Shown here one piece after another: positions 24,684-32,397 of a stretch of DNA of 64,000 bases. Made by a program: the position numbers and the translations under genes. The notes under the pieces are model-generated. The model worked only from the letters and a program-made list of their open reading frames with translations. It had not been told where the DNA came from and searched no databases. The stretch covers positions 873,601-937,600 of the forward strand of contig NZ_JBFAZP010000001.1 of the NCBI RefSeq assembly GCF_040681875.1, written 5' to 3'. This DNA comes from Longispora sp040681875 (GTDB lineage Bacteria > Actinomycetota > Actinomycetes > Mycobacteriales > Micromonosporaceae). Positions within the stretch are counted from its first letter, which is position 1. Every line of letters begins with the position of its first letter.

Positions 24684-24989
24684 ATGACCGCGTGGCGCCT
24701 CGTTCTCCTCGCCGGAGCCGTCCTGACCCTGGCCGGCTGCGGCGCCGATCCCGCGCCGTCGACCAGGCAGCCGGTGTCGGTGCCCGAGGGCTACACCGAG
24801 ACGTACACCGCCGTGCCGACCTATCCGACGTCCACCGTGGTCGGCACGCCGTCGCCCACGCCGTCGCCGACCTACCCGACGGTCACCCCCACCCCGCCCG
24901 GCCGGGGCGGAGTGACGACGACCGTCAAGCAGACGACGTACAGCCGCCCGCCGCAACCGCCGGCGCCGCGCACCACCCGCCGGCGTTAG
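24684..24989 (+). CDS. Small Pro/Thr-rich lipoprotein
   Basis: ATG at 24684, six bases after GGAG. The 101-residue precursor has a lipoprotein signal with lipobox LAGC (Cys near residue 19), so it should be anchored on the outer face of the membrane. The remainder is low complexity: TYTAVPTYPTSTVVGTP, PTPSPTYPTVTPTPP, and a basic tail RTTRRR. There is no folded domain, which suggests a flexible wall-spanning linker or glycosylated surface protein. No function can be assigned. Confidence 0.7.
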   Translation: MTAWRLVLLAGAVLTLAGCGADPAPSTRQPVSVPEGYTETYTAVPTYPTSTVVGTPSPTPSPTYPTVTPTPPGRGGVTTTVKQTTYSRPPQPPAPRTTRRR

Positions 24990-25018
24990 TCCCCACGGTC
25001 TCCGGGCACGGTGGCGCC

Positions 25019-25098
25019 GGGCGGTTCGGCCCCGTCCCGTGCCCTGCGGTCCATGTCAGGGCGGTTCGGCCCCGTCCCGTGCCCTGCGGTCGAGGTCA
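25019..25098. repeat. 40-bp direct repeat x2 ending in the stop codon of the propeller gene
   Basis: Copies at 25019-25058 and 25059-25098 start GGGCGGTTCGGCCCCGTCCC and end with TCA. The second TCA (25096-25098) is the stop codon of the minus-strand gene, and a partial third copy continues inside the gene. The two copies differ at only four positions, close to the TCA end. Confidence 0.9.
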
Positions 25099-25971
25099 GG
25101 GCGCGGCGGCCTCGTCCGGGGACACCGCGCTGACCGTGAACGGCGGGCCGGCCCTGCCGGACCGGTCCGCCATCAGCTGGGAGTTCACCAGGTAGAACCG
25201 GCCTTCCAGGTACGCCACCGTCGTCGGGGTGTCCGCCGCCGGCCGTTCCAGCCGGCCGACCAGTTCCCCGCCGCGCGCGTCGTCCGCCAACCGGAACGCG
25301 CTCAGGAAGAACCGGACCGCACCGTCGGGCTCCTCCACGTTGTCGCACGTGTACAACAGGCCGTCGACCAGCACCATCCCGTCGGCGGACAGGGCGAGCC
25401 CGCCCAGGTCCACCCGTTCGGCCGCCCGGGTCGCCACATCCACCCGCCACAGCACCTCGGTACCCTGCGCGGCCACCAGCAGGGTCGCGCCGTCGTGCAC
25501 GGCGACGATCCCGTTCAGGAACGGCGTCCGGTCCGCGTCGCCCAGGTCGACCCACTCCTCGGGCTCGCCGACCCGGTCCCCGAGCGCGCACCGCCACACC
25601 ACGGGCCGCTGGGAGTCCGTGACGTAGGCGTGGGCCCCGACGACACACACGTCGTTGAGCAGGGTACCGGCGTCCGTCGGCACCCGGACCCGGTCCACCA
25701 GCGCCCCGGTGGCCGTGTCGTAGCCGAACAGGTACCCGGTCTCCGAACCGCAGACCAGCAGCCGCCCGGAGTCGTCCACGGTCATGCCGAGCGCGCTCGT
25801 ACGACCGTCGGCCCCCGCCGGCTGCCAGACCTCCAGCTCGGGCGCGTCGATCCGGCCCCGGAAGATCGTGCCGTCCCGCGAGCTGGACACATAGAACGTG
25901 CTCCCGTCGGGGTCCCCGGCGATCCCCTCGGGGAAGACCGCCCCACCAGGCACTGTGTACTCCGTGATCAT
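25096..25971 (-). CDS. SMP-30/gluconolactonase-like beta-propeller protein
   Basis: ATG at 25971 (MITEYTVPGGAVFPEGIAGD); a GTG six bases earlier is an alternative. The 291-residue protein has the N-terminal FPEGIAGDPDG...FYVSSSRDGTIFRG block, then SALGMTVDDSGRLLVCGSETG, LNDVCVVGAHAYVTDSQRP and FLNGIVAVHDG. These are the repeated strand-turn units and acidic/Asn metal-site positions of the SMP-30/gluconolactonase/LRE-like six-bladed propeller. It has no signal peptide. It could be a sugar lactonase or a binding propeller; the key metal residues cannot be confirmed. Confidence 0.75.
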   Translation of the reverse strand: MITEYTVPGGAVFPEGIAGDPDGSTFYVSSSRDGTIFRGRIDAPELEVWQPAGADGRTSALGMTVDDSGRLLVCGSETGYLFGYDTATGALVDRVRVPTDAGTLLNDVCVVGAHAYVTDSQRPVVWRCALGDRVGEPEEWVDLGDADRTPFLNGIVAVHDGATLLVAAQGTEVLWRVDVATRAAERVDLGGLALSADGMVLVDGLLYTCDNVEEPDGAVRFFLSAFRLADDARGGELVGRLERPAADTPTTVAYLEGRFYLVNSQLMADRSGRAGPPFTVSAVSPDEAAAP

Positions 25972-26099
25972 GACCACCGAGCCTAGTCACCGTCGGCGGG
26001 CGACACGGCCGAAATACGGACGGTCGCCGGTTCCCATCGGGGCGACATGGGGGCGTGGACGCGGTGTCGGGCGGGGGGCCTGACTGCCCGTGGCGGGCG

Positions 26100-26430
26100 G
26101 GGCCGCCGGGCTGCCTGGCCCGACGGGCTGCGAGACCGCTGGCCCGCCGGGCTGCCGGACCGCCGGGCCACTGGGCTGTCGAGTTGCCCGGCCGACGGGC
26201 TACGGGTCTACCTGGCCCAACGGGTCGACGGGCCACTTGGCTGCCGGGTTCCCGAGCCGCCGGGCAAACTGGCCGTCGACCGCCGGGCCGCCGGGCTACC
26301 TGGCCCGACAGGCTACGGGACCGCTTGGCCCCTTGGCAGTCAGACTGCCGGGCGACAGGGCCGCTGGGCCGACGGACTACCGGACCGCTGAACAGCCGGG
26401 CCACTTGGCTGCCGGGCCGCCGGGTAAGTG
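26100..26430. repeat. Degenerate GCCGGGC-type repeat region
   Basis: The 660-base gap from 25972 to 26632 contains about 330 bases built of variations of GCCGGGCTGCCTGGCCCGAC. A longer block at about 26108-26155 recurs, diverged, near 26298-26345 (GGGCTACCTGGCCCGACAGG). Open frames through it encode only repetitive peptides. No gene is supported. Confidence 0.75.
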
Positions 26431-26593
26431 AACCTGCGGGCCCGATGCCGGCCGGGGCTCGCGGCAGGGCTCCTCAGCACAAGCCAGCCCCACCCGGCCC
26501 ACGTCGCCTGGCCCACGCACCGGCGTCGACGCGAAGTGTCCCGGGTGGGCCGGCATCACGCCCGAGGGCCCCTCGGGCAATTCCATAGCCGCG

Positions 26594-26623
26594 TTGGTTG
26601 CATACGTAGCGAACGCGTATATG
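26594..26623 (+). promoter_or_regulatory. padR promoter with embedded inverted repeat
   Basis: TTGGTT (26594-26599) and TATATG (26618-26623) are 18 bases apart, and initiation would fall 2-4 bases before the ATG at 26633. ATACG (26602-26606) and CGTAT (26616-26620) form an inverted repeat lying between the two promoter boxes, where a bound PadR dimer would block RNA polymerase. This fits autorepression. Confidence 0.5.
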
Positions 26624-26632
26624 CTTGGGTGC

Positions 26633-26980
26633 ATGACAGACGGACCCCTGCGGGAACCCGCGTTCCTCATCCTCACCGCGCTGGCCGCCGAGCCCCAGCA
26701 CGGCTACGGCGTGATCGAGGACGTGCTGCGCATCTCCGACGGCCAGGTCAAGCTGCACACCGGCACGCTCTACGCCGTGCTGGACCGGCTCCGTTCGGAC
26801 GGACTCATCGAGGTGGAGCGCGAGGAGATCGTGCAGTCCCGCCTCCGCCGGTACTACCGGCTGACCGGCGCGGGCGCCCAACGCCTCGTCGCCGAGACCG
26901 CGCGACTCCGCCGGCACGCCGACGCCGCGGGACAGCGGCTGCGGCAGGTCGGGCTGACGTTCGGGGCGGGTGCGGCATGA
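26633..26980 (+). CDS. PadR family transcriptional regulator
   Basis: The 115-residue protein is a PadR winged helix: REPAFLILTALAAEPQHGYGVIEDV (first helices), KLHTGTLYAVLDRLRSDGLIEVERE (recognition helix and wing) and RRYYRLTGAGAQRLVAETARLRR (end of the wing and dimer helix). PadR proteins repress their own operon until a ligand or substrate accumulates. There is hardly any leader before the ATG. The downstream membrane-protein gene overlaps by four bases (ATGA), the standard PadR plus membrane-protein arrangement. Confidence 0.95.
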   Translation: MTDGPLREPAFLILTALAAEPQHGYGVIEDVLRISDGQVKLHTGTLYAVLDRLRSDGLIEVEREEIVQSRLRRYYRLTGAGAQRLVAETARLRRHADAAGQRLRQVGLTFGAGAA

Positions 26981-27993
26981 GCGCGGCCCTCGAGGGTCGC
27001 TACCGCCGGCTGCTCGCGCTGTACCCGGCGGACTACCGGGCCGCGTACGAGGACGAGATGCTCGGCGTCCTGCTCGCCGGTTCGACCCCGGACCGGCGGT
27101 TCCCCGCCCTCGGCGAGACCATGAGCCTCGTGTGGTCCGCAGGGTGGCGGCGACTGCGGCAGCCCAGGTCAGGGACGCCCGACACCTGGTGGGGCGACGC
27201 CCTGGCGGCGGTGGGCGTGCTGGCCGCGATGCTGATGCTCGGCAGGCAACTGCGCCCGTTCAGCATGTCCGGGGGCTGGGCCATCATGGTGGGCCACCCA
27301 TTGCCCGCCCTGCCGGCCATCCACTGGCTCCGGGTGGCGTTCTGGGCGGCGATCGTCGTCGCGGTGCTGTTCCGCAGCCGGCGACTGGCGGCGGCCGGGG
27401 CGTGGGCGGCGGCGCTGGGCGAGCTGGTCTCGCTCGTGGTGCGCCAGGCCCCACCGGACCTGCCGCCCCTGGCCCTGGCCTGGCCGGTCGGCCTGACCGC
27501 GATCGTCGCGGTGGCGCTGAGCGTCCCGGGCGGCGCGCGCCGGGGCGTCGCCACGCTTCGCCGACGGGGGGTGGCGTTGTGCGCGGCGGCCGGGGCGCTG
27601 CTCGCGTTCGCGCCGCTGGTCGTGCCGGCACTGACCACGGTGGGCGTGGTCACCGTGATCCAGTCCGGCGAGTTCGTGGGGCTGGACGAGCGGTGGTTCC
27701 GCGCCGAGGCGGCGTCCTCGGGCACCCTCGTCCTGGCGCTCACCGTGTGGATGGCGGCGATCCTGCCGCCGCCCGTCCGCCGCAGGGCGCTGGCACTGTG
27801 CGCGCCGGCGGTCACGTTGTGGGCTGCCGCGCAGGTCGGGTCGGACCGGCCGTTCGGCGGGATCCTCCCGACGGCCCTGCTGTGGGGGCCGGGGCACTGG
27901 GTGCTGCTGGTCGTCGGGCCGTTGCTGGTCCTGGCCACGAGCGTGTTCCTGGTGTACCGCTCGGAGCGCGTCGCCCCCCGACCGACCGCCTAG
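26977..27993 (+). CDS. PadR-associated multi-pass membrane protein
   Basis: ATG at 26977 overlaps the padR stop. The 338-residue protein begins with a conserved soluble segment, EGRYRRLLALYPADYRAAYEDEMLGVLLAG, seen in many actinobacterial membrane proteins that follow padR genes. About seven to eight hydrophobic segments follow (for example AALGELVSLVV, AAGALLAFAPLVVPALTTVGVV, WVLLVVGPLLVLATSVFLVY). The activity is unknown. Co-translation with PadR implies that the regulator controls it; a role in envelope stress or drug response is inference only. Confidence 0.85.
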   Translation: MSAALEGRYRRLLALYPADYRAAYEDEMLGVLLAGSTPDRRFPALGETMSLVWSAGWRRLRQPRSGTPDTWWGDALAAVGVLAAMLMLGRQLRPFSMSGGWAIMVGHPLPALPAIHWLRVAFWAAIVVAVLFRSRRLAAAGAWAAALGELVSLVVRQAPPDLPPLALAWPVGLTAIVAVALSVPGGARRGVATLRRRGVALCAAAGALLAFAPLVVPALTTVGVVTVIQSGEFVGLDERWFRAEAASSGTLVLALTVWMAAILPPPVRRRALALCAPAVTLWAAAQVGSDRPFGGILPTALLWGPGHWVLLVVGPLLVLATSVFLVYRSERVAPRPTA

Positions 27994-28106
27994 CCTTCCG
28001 GCCACCGGGCGGGCCGGTGGCCGGGAAGCTGCACCATGGGCCACCGGCACGGGGTGGCAGACCTGAGTAGCGGCTCCCGGACCACCGAAACCGCAGGTTC
28101 GACGGC

Positions 28107-28193
28107 CCCGTCCAGCCTCCCCAGGACCGCCTCACTGATCGTCGCCAACTGCTCGACCTGCTCGGGTGTCAACACGTCGAACAGGTGCCGCCG
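28107..28193 (-). pseudogene. Fragment of a MarR-family regulator (C-terminal helices only)
   Basis: On the minus strand this stretch encodes RRHLFDVLTPEQVEQLATIS followed by EAVLGRLDG, the typical C-terminal dimerisation helices of MarR regulators. Upstream in the same frame there is only repeat-like sequence with no winged helix, and downstream the reading continues about 38 residues without similarity. It is therefore a remnant of a lost gene. It sits in the 850-base region 27994-28842 that otherwise contains only repeats. Confidence 0.55.
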
Positions 28194-28324
28194 GACGGGC
28201 CGGCGATCCGGACCGACTGACAGACGGGTAGGAGGCCAGGACCTGCTGACAGGCGGGTAGCGGTCCGGACCGAATTCCAGGCGGGGCGGTAGACCTGCGA
28301 ACTGGACCGTTGCCGTAGGTCGCC

Positions 28325-28720
28325 GAGCCGGATCCTCGTCTACCAACACGCTGCACCGTTGCCACCGTGAGGCGGTAGGCCAACGAGCAGGGCGGCGACC
28401 ATGAGTTCCTCTCTGCCAGACCCCGTCGCGCGGCCCGCCCCGTCGACCGATCGTGAGAGCCCGGAGTTCGTGGAACTGGGCGTGGCCGAGCCCTGCTCAA
28501 CCAACACACTGCACCGTTGGCACCATGGGGCGGTAGGCCGCCGAGCAGGCGGCGACCATGAGCTCCCCTCTGCCAGACCCCGTCGCGCGGCCCGCCCTGT
28601 CGACCGATCGCGAGGGCCTGGAGTTCGTGGAACTGGGCGTGGCCGAGCCCTGGTCAACCAACACGCTGGACCGTTGGCACCGTGACGCGGTGAGCCATCG
28701 AGTTGGGCCTTGGCCGACAG
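28325..28720. repeat. 157-bp imperfect tandem repeat, about 2.5 copies
   Basis: The segment beginning near AACACGCTGCACCGTTG recurs with a period of 157 bp: the blocks starting ATGAGTTCCTCTCTGCCAGA (28401) and ATGAGCTCCCCTCTGCCAGA (28558) align closely, and a third, partial copy starts near 28660. Because 157 is not a multiple of three, the copies are not in one frame. Each copy can encode a short peptide (starting MSSSLPDPVARPA or MSSPLPDPVARPA), but the ribosome sites are weak and no gene is claimed. Confidence 0.85.
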
Positions 28721-28842
28721 GCTGGGCCGGGCGACCGACCAGTTGCACCGTCGACTGCCCGACCGGGTGTCACCCCCGGGTGACGCACGGCGGGCCCTCC
28801 GGCGTGACCACGGCGCCCACCCCGCCCCCGTCGCGGGTGCGG

Positions 28843-28974
28843 TCAGACCGGGCTGCCCCCGCCCGGCACTGGATTCCCGATGATCATCACCACGATGGCC
28901 ACGATCCACGCCGCCACGACGACGACCCCCAGCAGCACGGCGTGTCGACGTATGAACGCCCTGGCTCTGCTCAT
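28843..28974 (-). CDS. Small single-span membrane protein, 43 residues
   Basis: The frame from ATG 28974 to TGA 28843 encodes MSRARAFIRRHAVLLG, then a continuous hydrophobic stretch (VVVVAAWIVAIVVMII) and a short tail GNPVPGGGSPV. A basic N-terminus followed by one hydrophobic helix and a small polar end is the form of regulatory or membrane-complex micro-proteins. GGGGGTG lies about eight bases before the ATG. The pattern is hard to obtain by chance in this GC-rich sequence, but no family is recognised. Confidence 0.6.
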   Translation of the reverse strand: MSRARAFIRRHAVLLGVVVVAAWIVAIVVMIIGNPVPGGGSPV

Positions 28975-29059
28975 CCCGTGCACCCCCACATTTTGCGCCC
29001 GATCCCGCGCCGCCGTCCGCCGTCCAGGCTAGCCCTACCTAGGGGCCTACGATCCGCTA

Positions 29060-29183
29060 CCTGCCCAGGCCGAACACGCCCAGGTCGGACGCGCCCAGGC
29101 GGGAAGTACCCGAGCCGGGTGTACCCGAGCCCCACGTAGCCCGGACCGGATGTGCTCCAGCCGGACACAGCCCGGACCGGACA
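29060..29183. repeat. Degenerate 15-bp tandem repeat x8
   Basis: Units such as ACGCCCAGGTCGGAC, GCGCCCAGGCGGGAA and GTACCCGAGCCGGGT follow one another in the 357-base gap 28975-29331. Nothing else is recognised there apart from the ribosome site of the next gene. Confidence 0.75.
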
Positions 29184-29331
29184 TCTCCGAGACGGCCGTG
29201 CCCGAGTGCGCCGCCGCACGGGCCGGTCGCACCCGGCCGTCGCCTTCGCGGCCGAGCCCGTCGCGCACCGCCCGCGTGGACGGCGCCCCGAAATTCCTGG
29301 TAGAAACGGGATCCCTGTCGAAGGAGTGCCC

Positions 29332-30318
29332 GTGACGACTTCCCCCGGCGATCGTCTCGCCGAGTTGGCCCGAGCCGGTGAGCTGCCCGGTCTGCACGCC
29401 GTGGTGGCGGTGCGCGGCGGCCGGACGGTCCTGGAGCACTACGGGGTCGGCGAGGACTTCCGGTGGGGCGACGCGCTGGGTGAGCTGGCGTTCGACGCCG
29501 GGCGGCGGCACGACCTCCGGTCGGTCACCAAGAGCGTCACCGCCCTGGTGTACGGGATCGCGCTCGGCGAGGGCCTGGTCCCCGGGCCGGACGAGCCGCT
29601 GCTGCGGTCGTTCCCGCGTTATCCGGAGCTGGCGGCCGATCCCGCGCGCGCCCGGCTCACCGTCGAGCACGCGCTGACGATGTCGCTCGGTCTGGAGTGG
29701 AACGAGGACCCGCCCTACGACAGCCCGGCCAACGCCGAGATCGCGATGGAGCTGGCACCGGACCGCTACCGGTACGTGCTGGAGCTGCCGGTCGTCGAGC
29801 CCCCGGGCACCCGGTGGACCTACTGCGGCGGCGCGACGGCCCTGCTCGGGCACCTGATCGCGGAGGGCACCGGCCGGTCGCTGCCGGAGTACGCGAGGGC
29901 CGTGCTCTTCTCCCCGCTGGGCATCGACGACGTGGAGTGGATGGCGGGCGCGGACGGTGTGGCCTCCGCCGCGTCGGGGCTGCGTCTCACGCCGCGGGCC
30001 CTGGCCCGGATCGGCGAGCTGGTGCTGGCCGGCGGCGCGTGGGACGGTCGCCCGGTGGTACCCGCCGACTGGCTCGACGCGATGCTCCGGCCCCGCCTGG
30101 AGACCGACTGGGGCGGCCGGTACGGATACCACTGGTATCTGGAGTCCGTCGACGGGCTCCGGATGGTCGCCGGGTTCGGCAACGGCGGCCAGCGCCTGTT
30201 CGTCCTACCCGAGCTGGACCTGTCCGTGGCCGTCACCGCCGGCAACTACGACCAGCCGGAGCAGTGGCGCACCCCGATGACCGTCCTGGGGCAGGTGCTA
30301 CTCCCCGCACTGGCCTAG
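29332..30318 (+). CDS. Serine hydrolase of the beta-lactamase/penicillin-binding (class C) family
   Basis: The GTG at 29332 follows AAGGAG by five bases. The 328-residue protein has no signal peptide. The nucleophile motif S-x-x-K is SVTK (in LRSVTKSVTALVYGIA), the tyrosine motif is in PPGTRWTYCGGATALLGHLI (Y-C-G in place of Y-x-N), and the third motif is weak (GFGNGGQRLFVLPE). Related cytosolic proteins are esterases, amidases or D-aminopeptidases rather than true beta-lactamases. It converges with the Ntn-type hydrolase gene; a 41-bp tandem repeat separates them. Confidence 0.9.
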   Translation: MTTSPGDRLAELARAGELPGLHAVVAVRGGRTVLEHYGVGEDFRWGDALGELAFDAGRRHDLRSVTKSVTALVYGIALGEGLVPGPDEPLLRSFPRYPELAADPARARLTVEHALTMSLGLEWNEDPPYDSPANAEIAMELAPDRYRYVLELPVVEPPGTRWTYCGGATALLGHLIAEGTGRSLPEYARAVLFSPLGIDDVEWMAGADGVASAASGLRLTPRALARIGELVLAGGAWDGRPVVPADWLDAMLRPRLETDWGGRYGYHWYLESVDGLRMVAGFGNGGQRLFVLPELDLSVAVTAGNYDQPEQWRTPMTVLGQVLLPALA

Positions 30319-30366
30319 GGCCGCCGCATCGGCCCGAGCCACCGCGCTTCGTCCGGGGCCGTCGCG

Positions 30367-30565
30367 CTGTTCCAGGACTGCACCACCGCCGCCCCAGGGA
30401 CGTCACTCTGTTCCACAACTGCCGCACCGCCGCCCCAGAGTCGCCGCGCTGTCCACGACCGCAGCACCGCCGCTCCAGGGCCGCCGCGCCGTTCCACAAC
30501 GGGGCACCGCCGCTCCAGGGACGCCACTCTGTTCCAGGACGGCGGCACCGTTCTAGGGTCGCCGT
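30367..30565. repeat. 40-41 bp tandem repeat x5 reaching into the next gene's stop codon
   Basis: Copies start at 30367, 30408, 30449, 30489 and 30529 (CTGTTCCAGGACTGCACCAC, with 10-25 percent differences). The last copy contains the stop codon (CTA, 30553-30555) of the minus-strand gene. Confidence 0.9.
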
Positions 30566-31569
30566 AGCTGGAAGGTGTGCACCTTCTCCCATCGGCCGGC
30601 GGTGGTGACCCGCACGTCGTGGCTGTCCAGCTGGTAGGTGACCGACCAGCGGGTGTGCGACTGGGCCACGTCGCGGAGCAGCCCCAGCGCGGCGTCGGGC
30701 GTCAGCACTCCCCCGGCGCGGGTGAGCCGGGCCCGGAGGGTCTCGTACCGTCGGTCGGCGCGGCGGGTCGCCTCGTCCGCGCCGGTCAGCCGGATGTTGG
30801 TGAGCGCCTGCCACGGCGGGCCGCCCCGGAGGACCTCCATCCGGCCGTCCACGAACTCCACCACGGCCGAGGCGCCGGAGGAGTCCGCGAGCAGGTAGTG
30901 CAGCGCCGGCCCGTCGGTGAAGTCGAGGTTGTATCTGCCCAGCAGCTCCACCGCCTGGTCCACGGTCGCCGCGCGGTCCAGGATGATCCGCTGGATCCGC
31001 ACGCCCCCGACGGTCGGCAGGGCCGGGTTCTTCCCCGCCCGGCCGGAGTCGTCGGCGGCCAGGCCCACCGCGAGGCCCCGCTCGTTCAGCCCGTCGAAGG
31101 GCAGCAGCGGGGCGTTGAGCAGTTCGCGGCGGGTCTTCGGGGCGGTGGTCAGGTCGTCGCCCTTCGCGACCCCGAGGTAGGACAGGTCCACGACGGACAC
31201 CGCCGCGTACCCGTCCGGGGGTGCGGTGTGCAGGACCATGGCGGCGTGCGGGTCCCAGTCGAAGTTGCGGCCGAAGACGGGGGCCGGGCCGCCGGAGGCC
31301 ACGAAGAGCGAGCAGCCGAACGGGCTGGCCGTCGGGACCATGGGCACGCCGGCCAGCTCGTCGTAGTCGCCGACGTAGCTCATCTCGTAGAGCGGGAGGT
31401 CGTCGACCTTGCGCAGGCTCGCGAGGGTGGCGTCGGCCTCGGCCGCGGTCTGCCGGGACGCCGACACCGTGGTCGGCGCTGACCCGCGCCCGGGGGCGGC
31501 GGTCCCGGCGGGGGCCGCCGTGCACCCACCGAGGACCAGCACCAGGAGACCCGCCAGCACGATACGCAT
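30553..31569 (-). CDS. Lipoprotein with Cys-Ntn (choloylglycine hydrolase/penicillin V acylase-like) domain
   Basis: ATG at 31569. The 338-residue precursor has a lipoprotein signal with lipobox LGGC (Cys near residue 16). The catalytic region ASPFGCSLFVASGGPAPVFGRNFDW carries Cys86, the expected nucleophile of linear amide C-N hydrolases, followed by the diagnostic GRNFDW strand. Other conserved blocks are PFDGLNERGLAVGLAAD and LTNIRLTGAD. In typical family members the Cys becomes the free N-terminus after processing. Anchored at the membrane surface, the protein would cleave a linear amide such as an acyl-homoserine lactone, beta-lactam side chain or bile-salt-like compound; the substrate is not known. 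Confidence 0.85.
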   Translation of the reverse strand: MRIVLAGLLVLVLGGCTAAPAGTAAPGRGSAPTTVSASRQTAAEADATLASLRKVDDLPLYEMSYVGDYDELAGVPMVPTASPFGCSLFVASGGPAPVFGRNFDWDPHAAMVLHTAPPDGYAAVSVVDLSYLGVAKGDDLTTAPKTRRELLNAPLLPFDGLNERGLAVGLAADDSGRAGKNPALPTVGGVRIQRIILDRAATVDQAVELLGRYNLDFTDGPALHYLLADSSGASAVVEFVDGRMEVLRGGPPWQALTNIRLTGADEATRRADRRYETLRARLTRAGGVLTPDAALGLLRDVAQSHTRWSVTYQLDSHDVRVTTAGRWEKVHTFQLRRP

Positions 31570-31616
31570 GCCTCGACGGTATCGCGGACCCGCCCGGGGT
31601 GGGAGTGCCGTTCGGC

Positions 31617-31785
31617 AGGGTGCCCCGGGGCACCCCTCGGCACGACGCCCGGGGGCGCCCCCGGCACGGCGGGCGAGGCCCCCGGCACGGCCCCTCGGCA
31701 CGGCCCCCTCGGCACAACGCCCGAGGCCCCGGCACGGCATCCCCCGGCCCCTCGGCACAACACCTCGGGACACCCCGCCCCGCCC
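31617..31785. repeat. CCCTCGGCAC-type short repeats
   Basis: About twelve variants of a 12-20 bp motif (CCCCCGGCACGGC, CCCCTCGGCACAACGCC) occur in the gap between two minus-strand genes. The reading that extends the upstream lipoprotein N-terminally through this region is an artefact of the repeat. Confidence 0.7.
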
Positions 31786-31801
31786 ACTGTGGAGCCGCCC
31801 C

Positions 31802-32209
31802 TCAGCGGGCGGAGAGATACAGCTCCAGCTGGATGTCGTCCGGGTCCCGGAACGCGATCAGCGTGAAGCCGGTGGACGGCGTGACCGCGATACCGGAGTG
31901 CGTGACCCCGGCGTCGGTCAGCCGCTCGGCCCACGCCTCCAGTTCCGCCACGGTGTCCACCCCGAACGCCAGATGGTCGAGGCCGGTGCGGTGCTCGCTG
32001 AACACCGTGCCGGCCTCCGGGTGCCGGTGCCGGGTCAGGGCGATCACCACCCCGCTCGGGTGGCGCATCAGCCGGCGGTCGAAGCCGTCGGTGTCCCACG
32101 GGAACCAGGGCGCGAAGTCCAGGACCTCGGAGTACCAGCGCACGGAGGCGTCGAGGTCGCGCACGTTCAGCGCGAGGTGGTGGATCCCGGAGAAGGTCGC
32201 TTCCGACAC
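31802..32209 (-). CDS. VOC family (glyoxalase) protein
   Basis: The GTG at 32209 is chosen because GAAAGGCGG precedes it. The 135-residue protein is a single complete VOC fold: FSGIHHLALNVRDLDASVRWYSEVLDF (H in IHHLAL as first ligand), HPSGVVIALTRHRH, GLDHLAFGVDTVAEL (second H), and FRDPDDIQLELYL with the last Glu ligand. That His/His/Glu set is compatible with a metal-dependent lyase or ring-cleaving dioxygenase. Cytosolic; substrate unknown. Confidence 0.9.
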   Translation of the reverse strand: MSEATFSGIHHLALNVRDLDASVRWYSEVLDFAPWFPWDTDGFDRRLMRHPSGVVIALTRHRHPEAGTVFSEHRTGLDHLAFGVDTVAELEAWAERLTDAGVTHSGIAVTPSTGFTLIAFRDPDDIQLELYLSAR

Positions 32210-32282
32210 GGGTACCGCCTTTCGTCGAGGCCCCGCGCCCCACCCGGGACGCGGGCACCGTCCAGACCACACGCCCACCCTG

Positions 32283-32362
32283 ACACGGATCCGGGGCGCC
32301 CGCCCGCCCACCCCGGACACGGATCCCGGACGCCCAACACGCGGATCCCGGGCGCCCGCCCC
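32283..32362. repeat. ACACGGATCC-type short direct repeats
   Basis: Three related units (starting near 32283, 32317 and 32337) share CACGGATCCCGGGCGCCC. They fill part of the 188-base gap between two minus-strand genes. Confidence 0.6.
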
Positions 32363-32397
32363 GAGCCGAACCGCCACCCCCCAGCCGGGTACCCCTC

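Noticed and set aside
28401..28720. Small proteins MSSxLPDPVARPA... encoded by the 157-bp repeats
   Set aside because: The two copies are in different frames and run on into unrelated peptides, with poor ribosome sites. The repeat itself is reported instead.
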